Origin: Hyphomicrobiales bacterium
GTDB lineage: Bacteria; Pseudomonadota; Alphaproteobacteria; Rhizobiales; Rhizobiaceae
Assembly: GCA_900467745.1 (NCBI GenBank)
Contig: UBQW01000011.1
Span: forward strand, 62,001-126,000
Length of the DNA stretch: 64,000 nucleotides
Direction of reading: 5' to 3'
Positions within the stretch are counted from its first letter, which is position 1. Each line of letters starts with the position of its first letter. The translations under genes and the position numbers were made by a program. Positions 8,854 through 17,527 of the stretch are shown here, in pieces. A model generated the notes under the pieces. It was not told where the DNA came from. It was given only the letters and a program-made list of their open reading frames with translations, and did not search any database.

Positions 8854-10455
8854 TCAGAACACCTGACGCAGGATGATGAAGAGCACGAAGGCGATGGCGA
8901 TCGAGGCGGGCAGCGTCAGGATCCAGGCCATCAGCATGTTGCGAACCGTCGACCATTGCAGGCCGGAGCCGTTGGCCGCCATCGTGCCGGCGACGCCCGA
9001 CGACAGCACGTGGGTGGTCGAGGCAGGCAGGCCGAGATGGTCGGCGGCGCCGATGGTGACCATGGCGACCACTTCGGCGGCTGCCCCCTGGCCATAGGTC
9101 AGGTGGGTCTTGCCGATCTTTTCGCCGACGGTGATGACGATGCGCTTCCAGCCGACCATGGTGCCGAGACCGAGCGCGATGGCGACGGCGATCTTGACCC
9201 AGAGCGGGATGAACTTGGTCGCGTTGTCGACCGCCTTGTGATAGGCGCTCACCGCCTGCAGATCGGCCGGCTCCATGGCAAGCAGCTTCTGCTTGTCGAT
9301 CAGCTTCAGCGCTTCACCGATCAGGTAGATGTCGTTGCGGACGTTGCTGACCAGATGCGTGGGCACGGCCTCCAGCGTCGGGAAGGCGGCGACTTCGGCG
9401 CTCGTGGCGTGGATGAACTGCTGGAGTGCCGGCGTCGTCGCGTCCGTCCAGACCTTGTTCTTCACGGCGTTGCTCACCTCGACGCGGAAATCGCCGGCGG
9501 CAGCACCCGGCTTCACATATTTGCCGAGCGCGGTTTCCACCTGGGCCGACGCGCTCTTGTACGCTTCGAGATAGTTGACGTCAGGCGTGCGGTTGAGCGC
9601 GAAGGCGGTGGGGACGAGGCCGATCAGGATCAGCATGATCAGGCCCATGCCCTTCTGGCCGTCGTTGGATCCGTGGGCGAAGCTGACGCCGGTGCAGGTG
9701 AAGATCAGGAGGCCACGGATCCAGAGTGGCGGCGGGTTGTTGCCCTTCGGCTCCTCGTAGAGCGCCTTGTTGCGCACCAGCACCTTCATGACCAGAAGCA
9801 GGACGGCGGAGAGGCCGAAGCCGATCAGCGGCGATATCAGCAGCGACAGGCCGATATTGGTCGCCTGCGACCAGTCGACACCGCTGGTGGCGCTTCCCGC
9901 CGGCGCCAGGAACTGGTTGGCGAGGCCGACGCCGATGATCGAGCCGACCAGCGTGTGCGAGCTCGACGACGGCAGGCCGAGGTACCAGGTGCCGAGGTTC
10001 CACAAGATGGCGGCGATCAGGAGCGCGAAGACCATGGCGAGGCCGGAACCTGAGCCGACCTGCAGGATGAGCTCGACCGGAAGCAACGCCAGGATGCCGA
10101 AGGCCACCGCGCCGCTCGACATCATGACGCCGAGGAAATTGAAGAAGCCCGACCAGATGACGGCGAGTTCGGCCGGCATGGAGCGGGTGTAGATGACTGT
10201 CGCGACGGCGTTGGCGGTGTCGTGGAAACCGTTGACGAACTCGAAGCCGAGCGCGATCAAAAGCGCTAGGCCGAGCATGATCCAGGGAACGGCGGCAACG
10301 CTGGTGAGATCGCGCCCGAGCGCGTAACCGACATAGCCGAGACCGGCGACGAGCAGCAGGATGATCGCTGGAAGGAACCACTTTTTCGAAGCCGACCCGT
10401 GCAGCGGGTGGTTTTCGTGATCCCGGTGGATAGTCTCGTTGGTGATGTCAGCCAT
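8854..10455 (-). CDS. pit: Low-affinity inorganic phosphate transporter, PiT family
   Basis: Inner-membrane phosphate (metal-phosphate):H+ symporter, 533 aa. The duplicated PiT topology is visible: an N-terminal half with the family signature FEFVNGFHDTANAVATVIYT and SGFFNFLGVMMSSGAVAFG, a second half with GKTHLTYGQGAAAEVVAMVT and LPASTTHVLSSGVAG, and a hydrophilic central loop (about 290-400) that is large and Ala/Val-rich. WYLGLPSSSSHTLVGSIIG is the other conserved repeat. It is a single gene convergent with xylA and divergent from the TIM-barrel gene at 10625. I found no convincing Pho box upstream, as expected for a constitutive low-affinity system. Confidence 0.95.
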   Translation of the reverse strand: MADITNETIHRDHENHPLHGSASKKWFLPAIILLLVAGLGYVGYALGRDLTSVAAVPWIMLGLALLIALGFEFVNGFHDTANAVATVIYTRSMPAELAVIWSGFFNFLGVMMSSGAVAFGILALLPVELILQVGSGSGLAMVFALLIAAILWNLGTWYLGLPSSSSHTLVGSIIGVGLANQFLAPAGSATSGVDWSQATNIGLSLLISPLIGFGLSAVLLLVMKVLVRNKALYEEPKGNNPPPLWIRGLLIFTCTGVSFAHGSNDGQKGMGLIMLILIGLVPTAFALNRTPDVNYLEAYKSASAQVETALGKYVKPGAAAGDFRVEVSNAVKNKVWTDATTPALQQFIHATSAEVAAFPTLEAVPTHLVSNVRNDIYLIGEALKLIDKQKLLAMEPADLQAVSAYHKAVDNATKFIPLWVKIAVAIALGLGTMVGWKRIVITVGEKIGKTHLTYGQGAAAEVVAMVTIGAADHLGLPASTTHVLSSGVAGTMAANGSGLQWSTVRNMLMAWILTLPASIAIAFVLFIILRQVF

Positions 10456-10624
10456 CTCAGTTCCTCTCTCAGAAGCCGTCCCTTCGAGTTATGCCTGCTG
10501 CGTGAACCTCTCATGACAATCGTCAATTCCATGTGCCGGCATGGCACGCGATGTCGCATTGCGGCTGACCGCGATCTCGGCTCTATTGCGCATAGAAATC
10601 AGCATGCATGATCGGGAGGATCAC

Positions 10625-11407
10625 ATGAGCTTGCCTTTCCAACTTGCCGCCTGCGCCGAGATGATCTGGCGCGACCGACCGATCGAGTGGCGGGCCTCCA
10701 GGCTGAAGGAGATGGGCTTCGGTGTCGGGCTGTGGAACTGGCCGGAGCATGATCTCGCAAAGCTTGAGGCGACGGGCGCGACTTTCACCATCATGAACGG
10801 CTACCTCACCGGCCGGCTGACGGATGACGAGGGGGCGGCGGAGCTTTTGAAGACGGCGCGCGAGACGGCCAAGGTCGGCAAGCGGCTCGGCGTGCAACGC
10901 CTCAACCTGCACGGAACCGGGCTGGGCGAAGGCGGCCTGCCGGTGCAGCCGGTCGAGGTCGTGACCGGCCAGATGTGGCTGAAGGCGCGCGATACGCTCG
11001 CCCGCATCCTCGACATGGCGGAGGAAGAGGGCGTGGTCTTCACGCTCGAAAACCTCAACCTTGATGTCGATCACCCGGGCGTGCCCTTCGGCCGCGCGGA
11101 GGACACGCTGGCACTGGTCTCGAGCATCGACCACCCGCGCCTGCGGCTCAATCTCGACCTTTATCACGCGCAGATCGGCGAGGGGAACCTGATCGAACTC
11201 TGCCGCAAGAGCCTGCCATGGATCGGCGAAATCCAGGTCGCCGACGTCCCCGGACGCATGGAGCCGGGAACGGGCGAGGTGAACTGGAAAGGCATCGCGC
11301 GGGCCTTGAAGACGATGGGCTATGCCGGGCCTGTCGGCATGGAGGCGTTTGCCTCGGGTGATCCCGAGGCGGCGCTTGCGGCGTTTCGCGAGGCGTTTAC
11401 GGTTTAG
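10625..11407 (+). CDS. Hydroxypyruvate isomerase-like TIM-barrel protein
   Basis: 260 aa from the ATG at 10625, selected for the GGGAGGA ribosome site 4 bases upstream. It belongs to the xylose-isomerase-like/AP-endonuclease TIM-barrel superfamily and resembles the hydroxypyruvate isomerase (Hyi/OtnI) branch: FQLAACAEMIWRD at the start, NLHGTG, then the metal and substrate ligands in TLENLN (Glu), LDLYHAQIGEGNL (Asp, His), IQVADVPGR and the late Glu in VGMEAFA. Hyi enzymes convert hydroxypyruvate to tartronate semialdehyde; OtnI acts on 2-oxo-tetronates. No gcl or glxR neighbour is present, so the exact substrate is open. It looks monocistronic. Confidence 0.8.
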   Translation: MSLPFQLAACAEMIWRDRPIEWRASRLKEMGFGVGLWNWPEHDLAKLEATGATFTIMNGYLTGRLTDDEGAAELLKTARETAKVGKRLGVQRLNLHGTGLGEGGLPVQPVEVVTGQMWLKARDTLARILDMAEEEGVVFTLENLNLDVDHPGVPFGRAEDTLALVSSIDHPRLRLNLDLYHAQIGEGNLIELCRKSLPWIGEIQVADVPGRMEPGTGEVNWKGIARALKTMGYAGPVGMEAFASGDPEAALAAFREAFTV

Positions 11408-11426
11408 CGACCGCCTTTCAGCCCTC

Positions 11427-12485
11427 TTACGGAATCAACCGGTCGGCCCGCAGCTGCTTGAACAGGTCGAAAAATGCGTCGTCGGTGGGCTGGTAGTCGA
11501 GGAAGCCCAACCGGCGGCTTTTCGACATGTCGGTGACGACCTCGATCGGCCGGCCGAGGTCCGCGTCGGTGTGCCAGGGCGAGGACAGGCGGTTGAGATC
11601 CGGTTCGGCGAGGCCGTGGCGCCTGGCGATCTCGCGCCAGAGATCGGCGTCGTCGGCCATCTGTTGTTCCAGCGGGCGGACCACGCCGTCGAAGGCAGCG
11701 GGTTCGATGCCGAACCACGCGGCGATCCGGCCCCACATCCAGCTCCAGCGGAAGACGTCGCCGTTGACGACGTTGAAGCCGTGGTTGGCGGCGGCTGGTG
11801 TCGTCGATGCCCATTCGATGTGGCGGGCGAGCAGGCGTGCGTCAGTCATGTCGGTGAGGCTGTCCCATTGCGCGGCAACGCCGGGGAAGCGGAAGGGGCG
11901 GCCGGTTTCCTTGCAGATGCTGGCATAGACGGCGAGCGTGGTGCCCATGTTCATGGCGTTGCCCACCGCCTTGCCGACGATGGTGTGCGGACGGTGGATG
12001 CTCCAGGTGAAGCCGTCGCGGACGGCGGCCGCGAAGACCTCGTCTTCCTGCGCGTAATAGAAGTTGTCGATATCGAGACGGCCCTGTTCCTCGCGGAACG
12101 GCGTCTGCGGCAGGCTGCCTTTGCCATAGGCTTCGAAGGGGCCGAGATAGTGCTTGAGGCCGGTGACCAGCGCGACGTGGCGCACCGAGCCCGAGGGCCT
12201 GACGGCATCGAGCAGATTGCGGACCATGGCCGAATTCACGCGGATGTTCTCCGCTTCCGTCGGCTGCCGCAGCCAGGTGGAGATGACGATGTGCGTGGGG
12301 GCGACATCGGCAAGTGCTGATTTGAGCGATGCGGGATCGAGCAGGTCGGCGGCAAGCGGCTGCACGCCCGGCGCCGCTTGCGGCTTGCGCGCGAGGCCGA
12401 AGACCTGCCAGCCCTTGCCGCTCAAGAGTTCCGCCGTGGCGCTGCCGACGATGCCGCTTGCGCCTGCGATCAATGCCTTGTTCAA
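11427..12485 (-). CDS. Extended SDR-family NAD(P)-dependent oxidoreductase, TTG start
   Basis: 352 aa if translation begins at the TTG at 12483-12485. This start places the Rossmann motif at the very N-terminus (MNKALIAGASGIVGSATAELL) and has a Shine-Dalgarno AGGAGA about 7 bases upstream; longer in-frame starts have neither. The motif set (GxxGxxG; THIVISTWLRQPTEAENIRVN; ALVTGLKHYLGPF; NFYYAQED with the Tyr-containing active-site region) resembles the PRISE/progesterone 5-beta-reductase-like branch of atypical SDRs, which reduce activated C=C bonds of enones. The substrate is not readable. It is divergent from the HxlR gene at 12605, a pairing typical of HxlR control of an oxidoreductase gene. 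Confidence 0.85.
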   Translation of the reverse strand: MNKALIAGASGIVGSATAELLSGKGWQVFGLARKPQAAPGVQPLAADLLDPASLKSALADVAPTHIVISTWLRQPTEAENIRVNSAMVRNLLDAVRPSGSVRHVALVTGLKHYLGPFEAYGKGSLPQTPFREEQGRLDIDNFYYAQEDEVFAAAVRDGFTWSIHRPHTIVGKAVGNAMNMGTTLAVYASICKETGRPFRFPGVAAQWDSLTDMTDARLLARHIEWASTTPAAANHGFNVVNGDVFRWSWMWGRIAAWFGIEPAAFDGVVRPLEQQMADDADLWREIARRHGLAEPDLNRLSSPWHTDADLGRPIEVVTDMSKSRRLGFLDYQPTDDAFFDLFKQLRADRLIP

Positions 12486-12604
12486 ATGCCTGTCTCCTGA
12501 TGTTTTTCTGGACGTCTCTCGGGCTGTTTTTCCGCATGTAGCCATTTCGATCGTTTGTCGCTAGAAGGCACCCATTCGAGACATAGACACCCTGAGGTAA
12601 CCAC

Positions 12605-12982
12605 ATGCGAGCCGGCTCACCCGATCACGAATGGCGCGAGGATTGCGCGCCGCGCCGCGTTCTGGAGATCTTTTCCAGCAAGTGGACGAGCATGATCCTG
12701 CATGTGCTGGACACGCGGCTTGACGGCTGCGCGCGCACCGGCGTGCTGCAGCGAAGCCTTCCCGGCATATCGAAGAAGATGTTGACGCAGACGCTGCGCG
12801 ACATGGAGGCGGACGGTCTGGTGACGCGCCGTGTTTATGGAACGGTGCCGCCTGCCGTGGATTACACGCTGACGCCACTTGGGAAGCGGTTCGTGGAGCC
12901 GATCGAGCTGCTCTACGGCTGGGGGCGGGCGAATGCGGATGCGCTCGACAGCCTGGCCGAAAGGCGGGCGGAGAAGGACTGA
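12605..12982 (+). CDS. HxlR-family winged-helix transcriptional regulator
   Basis: 125 aa. The family core is complete: EDCAPRRVLEIFSSKWTSMILHVL (with one Cys near the N-terminus where redox- or aldehyde-sensing HxlR proteins carry a reactive Cys), the recognition region LQRSLPGISKKMLTQTLRDME, and the wing ADGLVTRRVYGTVPPAVDYTLTPLG. The gene is divergent from the SDR oxidoreductase and 150 bp upstream of the Tat hydrolase/P460 pair. Control of the SDR gene is the natural guess; sensing an electrophile through the Cys is speculative. Confidence 0.9.
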   Translation: MRAGSPDHEWREDCAPRRVLEIFSSKWTSMILHVLDTRLDGCARTGVLQRSLPGISKKMLTQTLRDMEADGLVTRRVYGTVPPAVDYTLTPLGKRFVEPIELLYGWGRANADALDSLAERRAEKD

Positions 12983-13132
12983 ACCTGTCCTTGCCGCGCA
13001 TGGCCGCGTCCGCGCTCTATACCAACATATAGGCCATTTCATACCTCGGTTGCCTGTCGGTCCGTTGGGGCTCGCGCTAGCTCTCAGGCTGAGCATTCGC
13101 GCTCTCCTGCAACCGACAATCGAGAGGCCCCC

Positions 13133-14194
13133 ATGTCCGATGATACCAATCACCAACGCCGCCGCTTCCTTGGCGCCGCGGCCTTCGCTGCCGCCGCTGT
13201 CGGCATTGTCGGCACCGTGGCCGGCACTGGGCGTGCGCAGACGGCGGGAGCGGGAAGTGGCGCGCTTGCGTCGGTCAAGCCGGGTACGAATACGTCCTTT
13301 CCGGCACTGAAGCAGGTCAGGACCGGCGTGCTCGATATCGGTTACGCTGAGCTCGGTCCGGCCAATGGACCCGCCGTGTTGCTGCTGCATGGCTGGCCTT
13401 ACGACATCTATAGCTTTGTCGATGTCGCGCCGGTTCTTGCCGATGCCGGCTATCGCGTGCTCATCCCCTATCTGCGCGGCTACGGAACGACGCGGTTCCT
13501 GTCTTCGAAGACACCGCGCAACGGTCAGCAGGCGGCGATTGCCGTCGACATGATCGACTTCATGAATGCGCTGAAGATCGAGCGCGCGGTTATCGGCGGT
13601 TATGATTGGGGCGGGCGGACGGCGAATATCATGGCGGCGCTCTGGCCGGAGCGCTGCAAGGCCATGGTGTCAGTCAGCGGCTACCTGATCGGCAGCCAGG
13701 CGATCAACGAGAAGCCGTTGCCGCCGAAGGCCGAACTCTCCTGGTGGTATCAGTTCTATTTCGCGACCGAACGCGGGCGTGCGGGCTATGATGCCAACAG
13801 GCACGATTTCGCCAAGCTCATCTGGACGCTCGCCTCGCCGCAATGGCACTTCGACGACGCCACCTTCGATCGCACGGCGAAAGCCTTCGAAAATCCGGAT
13901 CATGTCGCCATCACCATTCATAATTACCGCTGGCGGCTCGATCTCGCCAAGGGCGAGAAGAAATACGATGCGCTGGAGCGCAAGCTCGCGAAGCTGCCCG
14001 ATATCGGCGTGCCTGCTATCACCATGGAAGGCGATGCCAACGGTGCGCCGCATCCCGATCCTGCCTCCTATGCCAAGAAGTTCACCGGCAAGTACGAGCA
14101 TCGGACGATTGCCGGCGGCATCGGACACAATCTGCCGCAAGAGGCGCCGGCGGCCTTCGCCCAGGCGATCATCGATGCCAATAAGCTTGTGTGA
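13133..14194 (+). CDS. Tat-exported alpha/beta hydrolase (epoxide hydrolase-like)
   Basis: 353 aa. The N-terminus NHQRRRFLGAAAFAAAAVG is a twin-arginine signal, with a likely cleavage after GRAQ near residue 36. The mature part has the epoxide-hydrolase/haloalkane-dehalogenase type of alpha/beta fold: LLLHGWPYD (HGxP, oxyanion), IPYLRGYGTTRF, and a nucleophile elbow GYDWGGR with Asp instead of Ser. A late catalytic His is in AGGIGHNLPQEAP. An Asp nucleophile supports ester or epoxide/C-halogen chemistry over serine esterase chemistry. It is followed at once by a haem-protein gene, so the two products probably meet in the periplasm. Substrate unknown. Confidence 0.87.
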   Translation: MSDDTNHQRRRFLGAAAFAAAAVGIVGTVAGTGRAQTAGAGSGALASVKPGTNTSFPALKQVRTGVLDIGYAELGPANGPAVLLLHGWPYDIYSFVDVAPVLADAGYRVLIPYLRGYGTTRFLSSKTPRNGQQAAIAVDMIDFMNALKIERAVIGGYDWGGRTANIMAALWPERCKAMVSVSGYLIGSQAINEKPLPPKAELSWWYQFYFATERGRAGYDANRHDFAKLIWTLASPQWHFDDATFDRTAKAFENPDHVAITIHNYRWRLDLAKGEKKYDALERKLAKLPDIGVPAITMEGDANGAPHPDPASYAKKFTGKYEHRTIAGGIGHNLPQEAPAAFAQAIIDANKLV

Positions 14195-14203
14195 GTGGCG
14201 GCC

Positions 14204-14716
14204 ATGACAGGGAAAATCATGCTGCTTGCCGCCGCCACCGCTGTCGGCGGCACCGTCTTTGCGATCGGCTCGCTCGCCGGCGAGACACCCGCCGCCAAGC
14301 CGGTCTCGCCGATCTATGGTGTCGCCCTTCCGGAGGGCTACCGCCAGTGGGAATTGATCGCGCCGGCGCTTGAGGATGCGCCTTTGAACGAGCTGCGCGT
14401 GGTCGTCGGCAACGACATCGCCGTCAAGGCCTATCGCGACGGCACGCTACCGTTTCGTGATGGAAGCGTGCTCGTCAAGCTCGCCTGGAAACGCACGCCA
14501 TCCGCCGAATTCGCTCCCGCCTCGGTCCCCGGAGCGGCAACGACGGTGCAGGTCATGGTCAAGGACGCGAAGAAATACGCCGCCTCCGGCGGTTGGGGAT
14601 TTGGCCGGTTCATCAATGGTGTTCCAGCCGATCAGGCCCAGCACGAGACCTGTTTTGCCTGTCACGAGGCGCGCGTTAACAATCACGACTATGTCTTTAC
14701 GCGCTATGCGCCGTAG
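14204..14716 (+). CDS. Cytochrome P460-family periplasmic haem protein
   Basis: 170 aa from the ATG at 14204 (an in-frame GTG at 14195 directly follows the upstream stop). A signal sequence (LLAAATAVGGTVFAIGSLAG) precedes a domain beginning PIYGVALPEGYRQWELIAPA, typical of cytochrome P460-like proteins. The C-terminal haem-c motif CFACHEARVNNHDYVF is intact. P460 proteins oxidise hydroxylamine or handle NO, but many members are uncharacterised and this one lacks an amo/hao context. It begins within 10 bp of the Tat hydrolase stop, implying one transcript. The role with the hydrolase is unknown. Confidence 0.85.
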   Translation: MTGKIMLLAAATAVGGTVFAIGSLAGETPAAKPVSPIYGVALPEGYRQWELIAPALEDAPLNELRVVVGNDIAVKAYRDGTLPFRDGSVLVKLAWKRTPSAEFAPASVPGAATTVQVMVKDAKKYAASGGWGFGRFINGVPADQAQHETCFACHEARVNNHDYVFTRYAP

Positions 14717-14734
14717 CCGATATCGCGTTTTGCG

Positions 14735-15766
14735 CTAGCGCTTCGACCACTGTTTCGACGGAGCCGAGACCGAGTTGCGGACCACGAGATCGGGCTGCAG
14801 CAGGATCTCGGTTTCCGCCGGATGGCCGTCGCCCAAAAATTCCAGGAGCAGGGCCATGGCCTGCTTGCCGATTGCCGTGCGCGGTTGGCGGACCGTCGTC
14901 AGTGGCGGCGACATGAAGACGGCCTGGGGGACGTCGTCGAAGCCGGTGACGGAGAAGTCGCGGGGGATGTCGTAGCCGCGCGCGTTGAGTCCGATCATCA
15001 CGCCGATCGCCGTCTGATCGTTGACGCACATGAAGGCTGATGGCAGCGTGTCGCGCATGAAGAGTTGCTCGACGGCGTGGCGGCCGCTTTCGAGCGTGCC
15101 GTCGCCTTCCAGAATGATGCGCTGGCCCTTCGCGACGCCGGCTGCGTCCAGTCCCTCGTCATAGCCCTGGCGGCGCCTCGAATAGGCGAGCCTCGTCTTG
15201 CTGTCGCCGATGAAGGCTATCTTTCGGTGGCCTTCTCCGAGCAGCAGGTCGACCGCCTTGCGCGCGCCCTCGATATCGTCGACGCCGACATAGGGAATGC
15301 CGCCGTTGAAGACCGGCTCGAAGACGCCGACGCTGGGCGGGAGCCTGGCCGTCATCGTCTGGTGGCCGAAGGGCAGGATGCCGGTGAAGAGAATCAATCC
15401 GGCGGCTTGGTTTGAATTCAGGAATTTGAGATATTCGAGACCGCGCTGGGCGTCGTTCTGCGTATGGCCGATCAGAATGCCGTAGCCATGGGCGCGGGCC
15501 TCGTTCTCGAGGCCGATCAGAATGTTGGAAAAGTTGGGGTCGCCAATGTCGGGAGCCACGACCAGGATCATGTTGGAACGGCCGAGACGCAGGCTGCGGG
15601 CCATGGCGTTCGTCGTGTATCCCGTGATCGCGATCGCCTGGTTCACCTTCAGCCGCGTCGAGTTGGCAACCTTCTCCGGCGTATGGATCGCGCGCGACAC
15701 GGTCGCGATCGAAACCTCGGCGATCCGGGCGACATCCTCTATGGTTGCGGGCGTGGAATTCGACAC
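14735..15766 (-). CDS. LacI-family regulator of the adjacent sugar ABC operon, GTG start
   Basis: 343 aa starting at a GTG (complement of 15764-15766) with a purine-rich AAGGCAGGA upstream. The helix-turn-helix is TIEDVARIAEVSIATVSRAIH (about residues 8-28), then the hinge VNQAIAITGYTTNAMARSLR and a ligand-binding domain (MILVVAPDIGDPNFSNILIG... FMCVNDQTAIGVMIGL). It is divergent from the ABC transporter genes. Two identical LacI-type palindromes at 15860-15894 lie between them, so it probably represses both directions until a sugar ligand binds. Confidence 0.92.
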   Translation of the reverse strand: MSNSTPATIEDVARIAEVSIATVSRAIHTPEKVANSTRLKVNQAIAITGYTTNAMARSLRLGRSNMILVVAPDIGDPNFSNILIGLENEARAHGYGILIGHTQNDAQRGLEYLKFLNSNQAAGLILFTGILPFGHQTMTARLPPSVGVFEPVFNGGIPYVGVDDIEGARKAVDLLLGEGHRKIAFIGDSKTRLAYSRRRQGYDEGLDAAGVAKGQRIILEGDGTLESGRHAVEQLFMRDTLPSAFMCVNDQTAIGVMIGLNARGYDIPRDFSVTGFDDVPQAVFMSPPLTTVRQPRTAIGKQAMALLLEFLGDGHPAETEILLQPDLVVRNSVSAPSKQWSKR

Positions 15767-15859
15767 TGCGTCCTGCCTTGGGGCTCAATTCGCGGCGACA
15801 CTACACAGACTGAAGGATACGTCAAAGGGCGAAGCCGAGAGAACTTCGTGATACAATGA

Positions 15860-15894
15860 TGTAAACCTTTACATCGCACATGTAAAGGTTTACA
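15860..15894. promoter_or_regulatory. Two tandem LacI operators, 21 bp centre to centre
   Basis: TGTAAACCTTTACAT and its exact reverse complement ATGTAAAGGTTTACA are separated by CGCAC. Each arm contains a 14-bp palindrome (TGTAAA-CC/GG-TTTACA) at 15860-15873 and 15881-15894, so these are two operators on the same face of the helix rather than a single long one. They sit 40 bp before the ABC start codon and 94 bp before the LacI start. Confidence 0.8.
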
Positions 15895-15933
15895 CAGGGG
15901 TCAAGCGGGTGGGAGTCCGCAGGGGAGGACATC

Positions 15934-17457
15934 ATGAGTTTGGAGACTGTCGAGGCTGCGCCGGTGGTGTTGTCGGCCCGACGCATATGCAAATCCTTCA
16001 ATGGGGTGCAGGTCCTCTTCAGCGTCAATTTCGAGCTGCGCGCAGGCGAAATCCATGCGCTGATGGGCGAGAATGGCGCCGGAAAGTCGACCCTCGTCAA
16101 GGTGATGTCAGGCTTCGAACAGCCGACCTCGGGCGAAATCATTCTCGACGGCCAGCCCGTCGTGCTGCCGCCGAATGGCGCGGCCGAGGCGCTCGGCATC
16201 GTCATCATCCACCAGGAATTTAATCTCGCGGATCACCTGACCGTCGCCGAAAGCCTGTTTCTCGGCCGCGAGGTCACGCGTTTCGGCGTGCTCGATCGCA
16301 AGTTCATGCGTGCGGAAACCCGCAAGGCGCTGGACCTGCTCGGTTCGCATGTCGATGAGAATGCGCTGATTAGCACGCTTTCGATCGCCGACAAGCAGAT
16401 GGTGGAGATCGCCAAGGCGATCAGCCGTGATGCGCGCGTGGTGTTCATGGACGAGCCGACGGCGGTGCTGTCGCGCGAAGAGACCAATTTCCTGTTCAAG
16501 CAGGTGCGCAAGCTGCGCGACAAGGGTACCAGCTTCGTCTTCGTCTCGCACAAGCTCGACGAGGTCATGGAACTGACCGACCGGGTGACGGTGCTGCGCG
16601 ACGGGCAGTGGGTGAAGACGGCGCCGACGGCGATGCTCGACGGTGAATCGATCGCGCAGCTGATGGTTGGGCGCGAGCTTTCCAGCCTCTATCCGACCAA
16701 GAACGAGCCTGATGTCGACGAGGAGATCGTGCTGAAGGTCGAGGGTATCTCGACCGGCTATGTACAGGATGCGAGCTTCGAGGTGCGCAAGGGCGAGATC
16801 ATCGGCTTTTCCGGCATGATCGGCTCCGGCCGCACGGAGCTTATGGAGGCGATCGCCGGTCTGCGCGGGCGTACTGCCGGCGAGGTCGTGATCCGTGGTG
16901 AGAGCGTTGCCTCGGGCGATGTGCATGCGGCCAATCGCGCCGGCCTCGCCTACATGACCAAGGATCGCAAGCACAAGGGCCTGCTGCTCGGCTCCAACAT
17001 GCTGGCAAACCTGACGCTGCAATCGCTGGGTCAGCATTCGCGACACGGCTATCTCAGCCCCAGCAGCGAGGCCGCGGCGCTGGCCAAGGCGCGTCGGCGC
17101 TTCGATATCCGCGTGCGCGACGCCAATATCGTGGCCGGGCGCATGTCTGGTGGTAACCAGCAGAAGCTGCTGCTCGCCAAGGTCATGGAGACCGACCCGG
17201 AAATCATCATCATCGACGAGCCCACGCGCGGCATCGATGTCGGCACCAAGCAGCAGATCTATCATTTCATCTCGGCACTGGCGCGCGACGGGCGCTCGAT
17301 CATCGTCGTCTCCTCGGAGATGCCCGAGGTGATCGGGCTCTGCACCCGGGTGGCGGTGATGCGCGAGGGGCGGATCGTCGGCGTGCTCGAGGGTGACGAG
17401 ATCTCCGAACAGGAGATCATGCGCTATGCGGCGGGCCTGAAGAAAAAGGCCGCTTGA
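15934..17457 (+). CDS. Sugar ABC transporter ATP-binding protein (RbsA/MglA type, two ABC domains)
   Basis: 507 aa with two fused nucleotide-binding domains, as in carbohydrate uptake transporter family 2. Domain 1 has Walker A GENGAGKSTLVK (about 51-62) and Walker B VVFMDEPTAVLSREE. Domain 2 has a degenerate Walker A region (GFSGMIGSGRTELMEAIAG), the signature SGGNQQKLLLAKVM and Walker B IIIIDEPTRGIDVG. The degenerate second P-loop is usual in this family. A GGGGAGG ribosome site precedes the ATG. It is the first gene of the ATPase-permease-binding protein operon under the tandem LacI sites. Substrate is a sugar or polyol not identifiable here. Confidence 0.95.
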   Translation: MSLETVEAAPVVLSARRICKSFNGVQVLFSVNFELRAGEIHALMGENGAGKSTLVKVMSGFEQPTSGEIILDGQPVVLPPNGAAEALGIVIIHQEFNLADHLTVAESLFLGREVTRFGVLDRKFMRAETRKALDLLGSHVDENALISTLSIADKQMVEIAKAISRDARVVFMDEPTAVLSREETNFLFKQVRKLRDKGTSFVFVSHKLDEVMELTDRVTVLRDGQWVKTAPTAMLDGESIAQLMVGRELSSLYPTKNEPDVDEEIVLKVEGISTGYVQDASFEVRKGEIIGFSGMIGSGRTELMEAIAGLRGRTAGEVVIRGESVASGDVHAANRAGLAYMTKDRKHKGLLLGSNMLANLTLQSLGQHSRHGYLSPSSEAAALAKARRRFDIRVRDANIVAGRMSGGNQQKLLLAKVMETDPEIIIIDEPTRGIDVGTKQQIYHFISALARDGRSIIVVSSEMPEVIGLCTRVAVMREGRIVGVLEGDEISEQEIMRYAAGLKKKAA

Positions 17458-17476
17458 GGCGGTCGCAAGAGACAAA

Positions 17477-17491
17477 CCGCCGACGCGGCGG
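17477..17491 (+). other. Intercistronic hairpin between ABC ATPase and permease genes
   Basis: CCGCCG-ACG-CGGCGG forms a 6-bp GC stem with a 3-base loop in the 70-bp gap. No U-tract follows, so it may protect or process the mRNA rather than terminate it. Confidence 0.45.
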
Positions 17492-17527
17492 ATTATCAGA
17501 CAAAATGCCTGGAGGATGGCTTTGGAT

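Noticed and set aside
10509..10535. A Pho-box-like TTGTCAT repeat upstream of pit
   Set aside because: Only one good half-site (reverse strand of TCATGACAAT) is present and the spacing of a second is poor; pit genes are usually PhoB-independent or repressed, so evidence is too weak.
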